Part shown: positions 52,891 to 61,701 of the stretch, in pieces
Layout of the letters: the number at the start of each line of letters is the position of its first letter
How positions within the stretch are numbered: position 1 is the first letter of the stretch
DNA from: Luteimicrobium subarcticum
Lineage (GTDB): Bacteria; Actinomycetota; Actinomycetes; Actinomycetales; Cellulomonadaceae
DNA length: 64,000 nucleotides
Direction of reading: 5' to 3'
NCBI RefSeq assembly: GCF_002798015.1
Contig: NZ_PGTZ01000006.1
Span: 248,001-312,000 of the forward strand
Made by a program: the position numbers and the translations under genes
The notes under the pieces: model-generated
The model's database searches: none
What the model was told of the DNA's origin: nothing
Seen by the model: the letters and a program-made list of their open reading frames with translations, nothing else

Positions 52891-54206
52891 GCGACGTCGA
52901 GGCAGAGCTGCGGGACGTCGCCCGCCGGTTCGGCGTCGGGATCCAGCAGGTCCGCAGGGACCGCCTCGTGTCGTTCGTGCTGGCCGGGATCGCGGCGTCC
53001 GCCCCCGAAGACGTCGTCTTCGTCGGAGGCACCGCGCTCTCGCGCACGGTGCTGACGGACCAGCGGCTCAGCGAAGACGTCGACCTCGTCGCGCTCACGT
53101 CGCGTTCCGACGTCGCGGCACGGCTCGAGCGCGGGATACGCGCCGCGCTCGCCCGGAGCCACGGCCACCCCGAGTGGACACCCGCGTTGACGGCGACGTC
53201 CGGAAGCCAGCCGGCCGTCCTGCGGACACCTGACGGCCTCGCCGTCCAGGTCCAGCTCATCGACGACCCGGGCTACGCGTGGTCCACCGAGACGGTGGCG
53301 ATCGAGCAGCGATACTCCGACGCGCCCGTCGCGCACCTGCGCGTCCCGACACCGCGCGCGGCGGCCGCCGCGAAGCTCACCGCGTGGATCGACCGGCACG
53401 CGCCCCGCGACCTCTTCGACCTGTGGGCGCTCACCGAACGAGGGGCCGTGGACGCCCGGGCCGTCGACGAGTTCGTCGTGCACGGGCCGTTCGGTCGCCC
53501 GCCCTCGCCGTGGGTCTTCGACCGCGGACCCGACGAGGCGACGTGGCGCGGTGCGCTCGGCCACCAGACGCGGCTCCGCGTGACCGCGGAGCAGGCACTC
53601 TCCACCGTGCGTGACGCGTGGGCCGCGGCGGTCGCCGCCAGCGCGTCGACGTCACGCCGCACGCGACCGCCGACCGGGCTGCACCGGCACCCCGGCGACG
53701 GCTGGGTCGTGTGCGGCGACCACCGGCACTGGGGGCTGCACGGCGCCGCCGGCCTGTTCCTGGTCCGCCGGGACGACACCGGCGCGGTGACCCACGTCGC
53801 GCTCCAGCACCGCGCCGTCTGGTCCGACCAGGGCGGCACGTGGGGCGTGCCGGGCGGCGCGCTCGCCCCTGGCGAGTCCGCTGTCGACGGCGCGCTGCGC
53901 GAGGCCGAGGAGGAGGCCGGCATCCCGCCGGGCGCCGTCCGCGTCCTTGCGACGCACGTCCTCGACCACGGCCCCTGGGCGTACACGACCGTCGTCGCGG
54001 ACGTCGCGCCAGGCGCGCCCGTCGAGCCCCGCGCCACCGACCCCGAGAGCCTCGAGGTCCGGTGGGCCACCCTGCCAGAGCTCGGGGTGCCCGCAGGCGA
54101 GGAGACCGCCGCGACGCTCCCCCTGCTCCCGGCGTTCGCGCGTGCCCTGCCTGCGCTGCTCGACCTCGCTCAGTCAGCGTGCCCGCGCGCCGACGACCAG
54201 CCGTAG
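52887..54206 (+). CDS. AbiEii-type nucleotidyltransferase toxin fused to a Nudix hydrolase
   Basis: A 439-residue single frame. Residues 1-245 are an AbiEii/AbiGii nucleotidyltransferase: GGTALSR (47-53), SEDVDLV (62-68) with the two metal Asp, and K163...RHAPRDLFDLWAL (170-182). After a Ser/Ala/Arg linker (251-262) comes a Nudix domain at about 264-430 with the box G324-x5-E330-x7-R338-E339-x-x-E342-E343-x-G345, a perfect consensus. No stop or frameshift separates them. The NTase would use GTP or NTP; the Nudix would hydrolyse a nucleotide-linked product. It overlaps the convergent phosphatase gene by 37 bases. Confidence 0.88.
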   Translation: MSDVEAELRDVARRFGVGIQQVRRDRLVSFVLAGIAASAPEDVVFVGGTALSRTVLTDQRLSEDVDLVALTSRSDVAARLERGIRAALARSHGHPEWTPALTATSGSQPAVLRTPDGLAVQVQLIDDPGYAWSTETVAIEQRYSDAPVAHLRVPTPRAAAAAKLTAWIDRHAPRDLFDLWALTERGAVDARAVDEFVVHGPFGRPPSPWVFDRGPDEATWRGALGHQTRLRVTAEQALSTVRDAWAAAVAASASTSRRTRPPTGLHRHPGDGWVVCGDHRHWGLHGAAGLFLVRRDDTGAVTHVALQHRAVWSDQGGTWGVPGGALAPGESAVDGALREAEEEAGIPPGAVRVLATHVLDHGPWAYTTVVADVAPGAPVEPRATDPESLEVRWATLPELGVPAGEETAATLPLLPAFARALPALLDLAQSACPRADDQP

Positions 54207-55573
54207 CAGCGCTCGAGCTCGTCGAGGTCGTAGAACGTGCTGCCAGGCGCGACCGGCCGGCACGACGCCTTGAACGGCGTCTCCTTCTCGTCGTAGAACA
54301 TCCGCACGAGGTATGAGCTGCCGTGCGCGTAGAGGTCCCACTGGACGTTCGCAGCCATGGGCGCGACGCGGGCGCCGCGGAACGGGTTGTCCAGGTACGT
54401 CATCTCGCGACCGACGGCCTGCTGGACCGTGCTGCCGGGCAGTCCGAGGAGCGCGGCGAGCGGCATGATCTCCTCCGCGTGCGTGAACCGCGCCTGCTCG
54501 ACGAGGTCGGAGGTGCCGTCCCGCTTCGCCTCGAGGGTCGCGAACATGTCGTCGAGCAGCACGTCCGCCATGCCGTACGTGACGTCGTCGCCCCGGAACC
54601 CGGGACCGCTCTCGTAGAACGACGTCACGTCGTCGAGGTAGCCGAACCAGGCCGCCTGCGGGCGGGTGAGGTACGGGTCGAGGTCCCAGCCCGAACCGGC
54701 GGGCAGGTCGTGCGCCGCCTGGTCGACCGCGTAGAGCGCCTGCGCGGCGGCGACCTCGTCGTCGAACGCGGACACGTCGCCGGCGGCGAGCCGGTCCACG
54801 AACGCCCGCGTGAACGACCGCTCCAGAGCCGCCCCGGCGACGGCGTGCGTCACGCCCGTGTCGACCGGCGCGGCGACGGCGTCCGCGAGCCGGGCGTCGC
54901 CGTCCAGGTACGCGTTGTACGCCACGTCGGTCTTGTGGAAGTACAGGTGCGCGTTGTCGACGCGCGACGCGCCGACGAGCGGCGCGATCCCCGGCACGGT
55001 CTGCTCGAGCCCGGCGACGTACGCCGCGGCGCTGTCCTGCGTGCGCCGCTGGCTCGACGTCGACACGTCGATCCGCGGCGCCGCGCTCGTCGTGCCGGCG
55101 GCACCGCCCACCGCCGACGAGAAGAGGCTCGGCAGCCGCTGGGCGGTGCGGCGCGCGATGCCGGCGAGCTCGTCGGCGCCGCGCGACGACAGCTGCCCGT
55201 ACCCGATCGTGGCGCTGTCGTCGAGGACGCCCCGGACCTGCGCGGCAAGGCCCTGGCCGCGCGCGGTGAGGCCCCCCGCCGCGGACGCCTCGTCCCACAG
55301 TGCGAGGAGCGCGTCGCCGTCGTCGGAGTCGGACAAGGCGCGCGACCCGTGCCGCGTGACGATCTGGGTCAGCACGGGGCGGTAGCCCGCCGGGGCCTTC
55401 GAGTACCTGCGCGGGTCCTGCTGCGGCGCGTAGGGCGTCTTCGTCGTGAACGCGTCGGCGAGGCTCACGGGCGGCAGCGCCGGGGCGCCGGCCTGCGCCG
55501 ACGCGGCGAGCGGGACGACGAGGACAGCGCTCACCAGGAGCGCGGTCCCGGCGAGCAGAGGACGGACAGGCAT
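54170..55573 (-). CDS. Secreted histidine acid phosphatase (MINPP/phytase-like)
   Basis: A 467-residue exported clade-2 histidine phosphatase. The signal peptide is LLAGTALLVSAVLVVPLAAS. The catalytic motif is TRHGSRALS (His nucleophile) and the proton-donor motif HAEEIMP, as in MINPP-type enzymes. Likely substrates are inositol phosphates or other phosphomonoesters. It would release phosphate outside the cell, like the GDPD fusion at 36-38 kb. Confidence 0.87.
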   Translation of the reverse strand: MPVRPLLAGTALLVSAVLVVPLAASAQAGAPALPPVSLADAFTTKTPYAPQQDPRRYSKAPAGYRPVLTQIVTRHGSRALSDSDDGDALLALWDEASAAGGLTARGQGLAAQVRGVLDDSATIGYGQLSSRGADELAGIARRTAQRLPSLFSSAVGGAAGTTSAAPRIDVSTSSQRRTQDSAAAYVAGLEQTVPGIAPLVGASRVDNAHLYFHKTDVAYNAYLDGDARLADAVAAPVDTGVTHAVAGAALERSFTRAFVDRLAAGDVSAFDDEVAAAQALYAVDQAAHDLPAGSGWDLDPYLTRPQAAWFGYLDDVTSFYESGPGFRGDDVTYGMADVLLDDMFATLEAKRDGTSDLVEQARFTHAEEIMPLAALLGLPGSTVQQAVGREMTYLDNPFRGARVAPMAANVQWDLYAHGSSYLVRMFYDEKETPFKASCRPVAPGSTFYDLDELERCYGWSSARGHAD

Positions 55574-55642
55574 GACGGGTCCCTTCGCGGCGTGGGTGAC
55601 GCCACGCAGCACACAGGACCGCGATGAACGGACGACGTCACC

Positions 55643-55677
55643 CGGGCGCCGGTCGCGTGAACCCCGCCCGGCGCCCG
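55643..55677 (-). terminator. Hairpin after the hypothetical gene at 55691
   Basis: A 10-bp stem (CGGGCGCCGG 55643-55652 with CCGGCGCCCG 55668-55677) with a 15-base loop, 14 bases past the stop of the gene on its right. Confidence 0.6.
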
Positions 55678-55690
55678 GCCGCCGGACGGC

Positions 55691-56185
55691 TCAGTCCAGG
55701 ACGCGGAACGTCGGAGCGACGGCGAGGTCGAGCGAGATCCGGCCCGCGCCGAGGTCGATGCCGGTGACCGTCGCACCAGCGACGTACCGGTCGGCGACCT
55801 CCTGCACCTGCACCTTCGCGAGCGGGTCTCCCGACCCGGTGACGATCGTCACGGCGTCCTCAGGCAGACCCTGCGACCGCAGGAACGACCGCAGCGGACC
55901 GTCGACGAACCCGAGGAGCTTCTGGATCGGCAGGCCGGCCGCCGTCGCGGTGACGCGCAGGCCGAGGACACCGTCGTCGAACGACTCGTAGCGGGCCGCG
56001 ACGTGGACCTGCGGCGTGAGGACCGCGGCGAACCGCAGCGCGCCGGGCGGGTTCGGGATCGCGCGCAGGTCGACCGTCACGTACACGGTGTCGTCCTCGC
56101 ACGTGAGGGACGGGACGACGGGGGGCAGCGGCTCGCCGCGCAGGGCGAGCGCACGGGCTTCCTCGAACGACAGGTCGACGTGCAC
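55691..56185 (-). CDS. Conserved hypothetical protein (164 aa)
   Basis: A 164-residue soluble protein of unrecognised family. It has alternating hydrophobic strands (VYVTVDLRAIPNPPG, VLTPQVHVAARYESF, VLGLRVTATAAG) that suggest a lipid- or ligand-binding beta fold like the DUF2993-type, but this is weak. No signal peptide. GTG 56185 follows AAGGAG at six bases. Confidence 0.6.
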   Translation of the reverse strand: MHVDLSFEEARALALRGEPLPPVVPSLTCEDDTVYVTVDLRAIPNPPGALRFAAVLTPQVHVAARYESFDDGVLGLRVTATAAGLPIQKLLGFVDGPLRSFLRSQGLPEDAVTIVTGSGDPLAKVQVQEVADRYVAGATVTGIDLGAGRISLDLAVAPTFRVLD

Positions 56186-56328
56186 GCGGTTCTCCTTCGG
56201 TCGGGGGCGGACGCCCCATCATGGCCCACCTCCGCCGCCGAGACCCGACCGCCCGCCGGAATGTCCGCGGCCCGCACGCGTTGGCCCAGGTGGGGTGCGG
56301 CACGTGCCGGCCCGCGAGAGGAGCGACG

Positions 56329-57000
56329 GTGAAGATCAGCGTGTGGGGCGGGACGGGGTACTCGGGCGGGCACGTGGCACGGGTCGCGGCGGAGCGGGGC
56401 CACGAGGTGACGGCGTTCGCGCGGACCGCGCCGTCGGACGCGCCGTCCGACGCCCCGGCGCACGCCACCGGCGGCGTCGCATACGAGGTGGGGACCGTGC
56501 TCGACGCGGCGGACCGCGCCCGGTCGCTCGACGGGGCGGACGCCGTCGTCGTCGCCCTCTCGCCGCGCGGCGACATGGCGGACCGGATGCGCGAGGCCGT
56601 GACGGCGCTCGCCGAGGACGCGCGCCGGGTCGGCGTACGGTTCGGCATCGTGGGCGGCGCCGGGTCGCTGCTCGTCGCCGAGGACGGCCCCCGGTTCGTC
56701 GACACCGAAGCGTTCGCCCCCGAAGAGGCGAAGCCGGAGGCGCTGACGGTCGGTGCCGTGCTCGACGACCTGCGGGCCACCCCGGACGACCTCGACTGGT
56801 TCATGGTGAGCCCCTCGCCCGTCTACGGCGCGTGGGCTCCTGGCGAGGCCACGGGCTCCTACCGGCTCGGTGGCGACGTGCTGCTCCCGGGGACGGACGG
56901 CGGCCCGGCGGCCCTGTCCGGCGCGGACCTGGGCGCCGTGGTGGTGGACGAGCTCGAGCGTCCCGCGCACCGCCGCGCCCGCTTCACCGCCGCGTCCTGA
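56329..57000 (+). CDS. NAD(P)-binding NmrA/SDR-type protein
   Basis: A 223-residue Rossmann protein with the dinucleotide motif VWGGTGYSGGHVA at the N-terminus and ADAVVVALSPRG after the next strand. It matches atypical SDRs of the NmrA group; no catalytic Tyr-x3-Lys is seen. Function unknown. GTG 56329 follows GAGAGGAG at five bases. Confidence 0.8.
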   Translation: MKISVWGGTGYSGGHVARVAAERGHEVTAFARTAPSDAPSDAPAHATGGVAYEVGTVLDAADRARSLDGADAVVVALSPRGDMADRMREAVTALAEDARRVGVRFGIVGGAGSLLVAEDGPRFVDTEAFAPEEAKPEALTVGAVLDDLRATPDDLDWFMVSPSPVYGAWAPGEATGSYRLGGDVLLPGTDGGPAALSGADLGAVVVDELERPAHRRARFTAAS

Positions 57001-57007
57001 CGGCGGA

Positions 57008-57040
57008 CGACCGACCGCGGTGCGGGCGCGCGGTCGGTCG
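57008..57040. terminator. Bidirectional terminator between convergent genes
   Basis: A perfect 12-bp stem (57008-57019 with 57029-57040) with a 9-base loop in the 41-bp gap between the Rossmann protein and LpdA genes. Confidence 0.75.
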
Positions 57041-57041
57041 G

Positions 57042-58496
57042 TCAGTCGAGCGGCTGGTGCAGCATCCGCGCGACCTCGGCGATCGACCCGGACAGCGACG
57101 GGTACACCGTGAACGCCTCGGCCACGTCGTCGACGGTGAGCCGGTGCGCCACGGCCAGCGTCACGGGGAAGATCAGCTCGCTCGCCCGAGGCGACACGAT
57201 CACGCCGCCGAGCACGACGTGCGCCTCGGGGTGCGCGAACAGCTTCACGAAGCCGTCGCGCATCCCGAGCATCTTGGCGCGCGGGTTGCGGGCGAGCGGG
57301 AGGGTCGCGGTGACGTACTTCGAGCCGGACGCCCGGAGCGCGGCCTCGGACTTCCCGACGGTCGCGATCTCGGGCGCCGTGAAGATGTTCGCGGCGACCG
57401 TCTGCAGGTTCAGGGGGTGCACCGCGTCGCCCAGCACGTGGTGCACGGCGATCCGGCCCTGCATCGCGGCCACGGACGCCAGCGGCAGCACACCGGTGCA
57501 GTCGCCTGCCGCGTACACGCCGCGGGCGCTCGTCCGGGACACCTTGTCGACGACGACGTGCCCGGACGGCGTGAGCGCGACGCCCGCCTCCTCGAGCCCG
57601 ATGCCCGCGGTGGCCGGGACCGCGCCGACGGCCACGAGCACGTGCGACCCCTCGACGACGCGCCCGTCGGCGAGCGTGACGCGCACGCCGTCGGCGGTCC
57701 GCTCCGCGGCCTCGGCGCGCGAGCGTGACAGCACCTCCATGCCGCGCGCGGTGAAGACGTTCTCGAGCAGCTCGGCCGCGTCGGCGTCCTCGCCCGGGAG
57801 CACCCGGTCACGGCTCGACACGAGCGTGACCTCGGCGCCCAGCGCCCGGTACGCGCCCGCGAACTCGGCCCCGGTCACGCCCGAGCCCACGACGACGAGC
57901 TTCTCCGGGAGCGTCTGCAGGTTGTAGAGCTGCTTCCAGGTGAGGATCCGCTCCCCGTCGGGCACGGCGGTCGGCAGCTCGCGCGGCGTCGCACCGACGG
58001 CGACGAGCACGGCGTCGGCGTCGAAGGTCTGCTCGCGCTCCCCGGCGCCGGGCCCGGCCGGGACGACCACGCGCCGCGGCCCGTCGAGCCGGCCGGCACC
58101 GAGGACGACGCGCACACCCTCGCGCTCGAGGCGCGCCCGGATGTCGGCGGACTGCGCGGCCGCGAGCGCCAGCACGCGCTGGTTCACGGCGGCGAGGTCG
58201 ACGCTCGCGGCGGGGGCGTCCGAGCCCGGGGTGCCGCCGAGGCGGATCCCGAGGGCGGGGGCGCGCTCGGTGGACGACATCCACTCGGCGGCCGCGATGA
58301 GGGTCTTGGACGGCACGACGTCGGTGAGGACGGCGGCACCGCCGAGGCCCTCCTGCTCGACGACGGTGACGTCGGCGCCGAGGCGACGGGCGACGAGTGC
58401 GGCCTCGTAGCCGCCGGGTCCGCCACCGAGGACGACGATGCGGGTGGCCTGCAGGTCGGGGTGCGACGCGGGACCGTTCGGGGAGGGGTTGCTCAC
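57042..58496 (-). CDS. lpdA: NAD(P)H-quinone dehydrogenase LpdA type
   Basis: A 484-residue flavoprotein of the dihydrolipoamide dehydrogenase fold. FAD motif VVLGGGPGGYEAALVA, NAD motif VVVGSGVTGAEFAGAY, and GVYAAGDCTGVLPLA are present. The redox disulfide CxxxxC is missing: the segment reads GGAAVLTDVVPSKTL, as in the mycobacterial LpdA-type quinone dehydrogenases. Start GTG 58496 is seven bases after GACAAT (58504-58509). It is divergent from PNP. Confidence 0.87.
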   Translation of the reverse strand: MSNPSPNGPASHPDLQATRIVVLGGGPGGYEAALVARRLGADVTVVEQEGLGGAAVLTDVVPSKTLIAAAEWMSSTERAPALGIRLGGTPGSDAPAASVDLAAVNQRVLALAAAQSADIRARLEREGVRVVLGAGRLDGPRRVVVPAGPGAGEREQTFDADAVLVAVGATPRELPTAVPDGERILTWKQLYNLQTLPEKLVVVGSGVTGAEFAGAYRALGAEVTLVSSRDRVLPGEDADAAELLENVFTARGMEVLSRSRAEAAERTADGVRVTLADGRVVEGSHVLVAVGAVPATAGIGLEEAGVALTPSGHVVVDKVSRTSARGVYAAGDCTGVLPLASVAAMQGRIAVHHVLGDAVHPLNLQTVAANIFTAPEIATVGKSEAALRASGSKYVTATLPLARNPRAKMLGMRDGFVKLFAHPEAHVVLGGVIVSPRASELIFPVTLAVAHRLTVDDVAEAFTVYPSLSGSIAEVARMLHQPLD

Positions 58497-58503
58497 GCTC
58501 CAC

Positions 58504-58534
58504 ATTGTCCCTGACCGCGGGCTAGCCTCGGAGC
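58504..58534. promoter_or_regulatory. Divergent promoters of lpdA and PNP
   Basis: GACAAT on the minus strand (58504-58509) serves lpdA; TAGCCT on the plus strand (58523-58528) is six bases before the PNP ATG. Only 13 bases separate the two -10 boxes, so their occupancy must compete. Confidence 0.6.
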
Positions 58535-59395
58535 ATGAGCCACCCCTCCGCCCCCGCTGACCTCCTCGACGACCCCGCCACCGACCCGTTCGACGTCGCG
58601 GCGGACGCCGCCCGCTTCATCGCCGAGCGGTCGGGTGTCGAGCGGCACGACGTCGCCCTGGTGCTCGGCTCCGGTTGGGGTGGTGCGGCGGACCTGCTCG
58701 GAGAGACGGTGGCCGAGATCCCGAGCCACGAGATCCCGGGTTTCCACGCGCCGGCGGTCGCGGGCCACGTCGCGACGACGCGGTCGATCCGCATCGCCGA
58801 CGCGTCCGGGGACGGCACCGCCCCGCGGCACGCGCTCGTCCTCGGCTCGCGCACGCACCTGTACGAGGGCAAGGGCGTGCGCCGCGTCGTGCACGGGGTG
58901 CGGACGGCGGCCGCGACGGGCGCGCGCGTGACCGTCCTGACGAACGGGTGCGGGGGCCTGAACCTCGACTGGCGGGCCGGCACACCCGTCCTCATCAGCG
59001 ACCACATCAACCTCACCGCGACGAGCCCGCTCGAGGGGGCGACGTTCGTCGACCTCACGGACCTCTACTCCCAGCGGCTGCGGGACGTCGCGCGGACGGT
59101 GGAGCCGGCGCTGGCCGAGGGCGTGTACGCGCAGTTCCGCGGCCCGCACTACGAGACGCCCGCCGAGGTGCGGATGGCGGGTCGCATGGGCGCGGACCTC
59201 GTCGGCATGTCGACGACGCTCGAGGCGATCGCCGCCCGGCAGGCAGGCATGGAGGTGCTGGGGCTGTCGCTCGTGACGAACCTCGCCGCCGGGATCAGCC
59301 CGGAGCCACTGTCGCACCAGGAGGTCATCGAGGCGGGACGGGCGGCCGGGCCGCGCATCTCCGCGCTGCTGGCGGCGGTCGTCCCGCTGCTGTGA
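58535..59395 (+). CDS. Purine nucleoside phosphorylase
   Basis: A 286-residue trimeric-type PNP that splits purine nucleosides with phosphate into base and ribose-1-phosphate. It has VLGSGWGGAADLL, the GFHAPAVAGHV segment, HLYEGKGVRR, and QFRGPHYETPAEVRM with GMSTTLEA. It heads the PNP-PMM pair. Confidence 0.93.
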   Translation: MSHPSAPADLLDDPATDPFDVAADAARFIAERSGVERHDVALVLGSGWGGAADLLGETVAEIPSHEIPGFHAPAVAGHVATTRSIRIADASGDGTAPRHALVLGSRTHLYEGKGVRRVVHGVRTAAATGARVTVLTNGCGGLNLDWRAGTPVLISDHINLTATSPLEGATFVDLTDLYSQRLRDVARTVEPALAEGVYAQFRGPHYETPAEVRMAGRMGADLVGMSTTLEAIAARQAGMEVLGLSLVTNLAAGISPEPLSHQEVIEAGRAAGPRISALLAAVVPLL

Positions 59396-59531
59396 CCGAG
59401 CCCGGCCTGTGGCGCCCGGCCTGCGGGCGGGCGCCCGCCACGGGACGATCGTCACAGGACGACGACAGCACAGGACGACCCACGACGAGACGGCCGCGAC
59501 GACGCCGCTGGACCGGACCCGAGGAGCAGAG

Positions 59532-61415
59532 ATGACGCAGCCCGCCGCCACCGAGGCCGACGACCCGCGCTTCGAGACGCCGTCGGCGACGACACGACCG
59601 CCGGAAGGGCCGTCGCCCGAGCTCGCGGACGCGGTGCGTGCCTGGATCGCGGACGACCCCGACGAGGCGTCGCGCGACGAGCTCACCGCGCTGCTGACGG
59701 TGGCGTCCGCGGCGCCGGACGGCGACAGGCAGGTACCGGCGGCCGGGGTCGCGGCGATCACGTCCGACGCGGCGCTCGCCGAGCTGCAGGACCGGTTCGC
59801 GGGGCACCTGCAGTTCGGCACCGCCGGGCTGCGCGGTGCGATGGCGGCCGGTCCGAACCGCATGAACCGGGCGGTCGTGATCCGGGCCGCCGCCGGCCTG
59901 GCCGCGTACCTGCGCGACGTGCTGCCGGACGCGACCCCGCGGATCGTCGTGGGGTACGACGCGCGGCACCGGTCACGTCACTTCGCGCTCGACACGGTCG
60001 GCGTCATGACGGCCGCGGGGGTCGAGGCGCTGCTCCTGCCGTCGGCCCTGCCGACGCCCGTGCTCGCGTTCGCCGTCCGGCACCTCGACGCGGACGCGGG
60101 CGTCATGGTCACCGCGAGCCACAACCCCGCCGCCGACAACGGGTACAAGGTGTACCTGGGAGGGCGGGTCGTGACCGACGGCGGCCAGGGTGCGCAGATC
60201 GTGCCGCCCTTCGACGCGGACATCGCGTCCCGGATCGACGCCGTGGGGTCCATCGCGGGCGTGGACGTCGCGACGTCGGGGTGGCGCGTCCTCGGCGACG
60301 ACGTGCTCGAGGCGTACGTGTCTGCGGTCGTGGCACGCTCGGACGGCGCGCCGACGCGGGACCTGCGCGTCGTGACGACGGCCATGCACGGCGTCGGCGG
60401 CGCGGTGCTGGCGGACGTCCTCGACCGGGCGGGCTTCCGCACGGTCGCGGTCGTCGACGAGCAGGCGGCGCCCGACCCCGACTTCCCGACGGTCGCGTTC
60501 CCCAACCCGGAGGAGCCCGGCGCCATCGAGCTCGCCCTCGGCGTCGCGCAGGACTGGGACGCCGACGTCGTCATCGCGAACGACCCCGACGCCGACCGGT
60601 GCGCGGTCGCCGTGTGGGACCACCGGTACGGCACGTACCGCGACAAGGAGACCGCGACCAGCCAGGGCTGGCGCATGCTGCACGGCGACGAGGTCGGGGC
60701 GCTGCTCGGTGCGGACGCCGCCGGGCGCGTGTCGGCGCAGGCCGTCGACGGTGCGCAGCCCGCGACGTTCGCCAGCTCCGTCGTGTCGTCCCGCGTGCTG
60801 GGCCGCATCGCGTCCGCGCACGGGCTGCGGCACGTCACGACCCTCACGGGCTTCAAGTGGATCTCACGCGTGGAGGGGCTCGCGTTCGGGTACGAGGAGG
60901 CGCTCGGCTACTGCGTCGCCCCCGCGAATGTGCGCGACAAGGACGGCATCAGCGCCGCGCTCGCCGTCGTCGAGCTCGCGCAGCGGCTCAAGAACGCCGG
61001 CCGCACGCTCGTCGACGCGCTCGACGACGTCGCCCGTGCGCACGGCCTGTTCCTCACGGACCAGGTGTCCGCCCGCTACACCGACCTGTCGGAGATCGGT
61101 CACACCATGGAGCGCCTGCGGACCTCTCCCCCGGCCCGGCTCGGCGGCGCCGCCGTCGTGGGGTCGTTCGACCTGTCGGAGGGTTGGAACGGCCTCCCGC
61201 CGACCGACGGCATCGGGTTCCTCACCGCCGACGACTCGCGCGTCATCGTCCGACCCAGCGGCACCGAGCCCAAGGTCAAGGCGTACCTCGAGGTCGTCGT
61301 CCCGGTGAGCCCGCAGGCGTCCGACGACCAGGTCGGCGACCGACGTGCCACCGCGCGCAAGCGTCTCGACCACGTCGCCGCGGACGTCCGCGAGGTGCTC
61401 GGCATCGCGGGGTGA
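59532..61415 (+). CDS. pmmB: Phosphomannomutase/phosphoglucomutase superfamily protein
   Basis: A 627-residue alpha-D-phosphohexomutase, longer than the usual 450-560. The catalytic Ser196 is in TASHNPAADNGYK, the metal loop is NDPDADRCAV, the sugar loop is GYEEALGYCV and the phosphate loop is RPSGTEPKVK. Being next to PNP, it may also interconvert ribose phosphates, which is inference. ATG 59532 follows GAGGAG. Confidence 0.9.
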   Translation: MTQPAATEADDPRFETPSATTRPPEGPSPELADAVRAWIADDPDEASRDELTALLTVASAAPDGDRQVPAAGVAAITSDAALAELQDRFAGHLQFGTAGLRGAMAAGPNRMNRAVVIRAAAGLAAYLRDVLPDATPRIVVGYDARHRSRHFALDTVGVMTAAGVEALLLPSALPTPVLAFAVRHLDADAGVMVTASHNPAADNGYKVYLGGRVVTDGGQGAQIVPPFDADIASRIDAVGSIAGVDVATSGWRVLGDDVLEAYVSAVVARSDGAPTRDLRVVTTAMHGVGGAVLADVLDRAGFRTVAVVDEQAAPDPDFPTVAFPNPEEPGAIELALGVAQDWDADVVIANDPDADRCAVAVWDHRYGTYRDKETATSQGWRMLHGDEVGALLGADAAGRVSAQAVDGAQPATFASSVVSSRVLGRIASAHGLRHVTTLTGFKWISRVEGLAFGYEEALGYCVAPANVRDKDGISAALAVVELAQRLKNAGRTLVDALDDVARAHGLFLTDQVSARYTDLSEIGHTMERLRTSPPARLGGAAVVGSFDLSEGWNGLPPTDGIGFLTADDSRVIVRPSGTEPKVKAYLEVVVPVSPQASDDQVGDRRATARKRLDHVAADVREVLGIAG

Positions 61416-61518
61416 GCAGCGGCGCTCGCCTTCGTCTGCTCGTCCTCGTCACCGTGGGCGTCTACGTCACCGGGCGTGGTGCCGACGCAGCGTGGCGTCC
61501 CGGCGTCGGTGACCGAAC

Positions 61519-61550
61519 TCACGGTCGGACCTATCCGTCACGGTCGACCT
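61519..61550. repeat. Direct repeat in the promoter gap of the DUF2510 gene
   Basis: TCACGGTCGGACCT at 61519-61532 and TCACGGTCGACCT at 61538-61550 repeat at 19-base spacing, differing by one base. The 286-bp gap (61416-61701) holds no gene; TATCTT (61591-61596) is a possible -10 box downstream of the repeats. Confidence 0.45.
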
Positions 61551-61701
61551 GACCGACAAATCACCATGGTGCGAACCGTTGTCCGTTCGTTATCTTTGAG
61601 GGAGCCAAGGACCTCCGCAGGACGGCGTCGAGCATCGCTCCGCACCACACCGCGTCGAGGGCGGCGGCAGCTCCACATTTCCCCTCCGCGAAGGAACGAC
61701 G

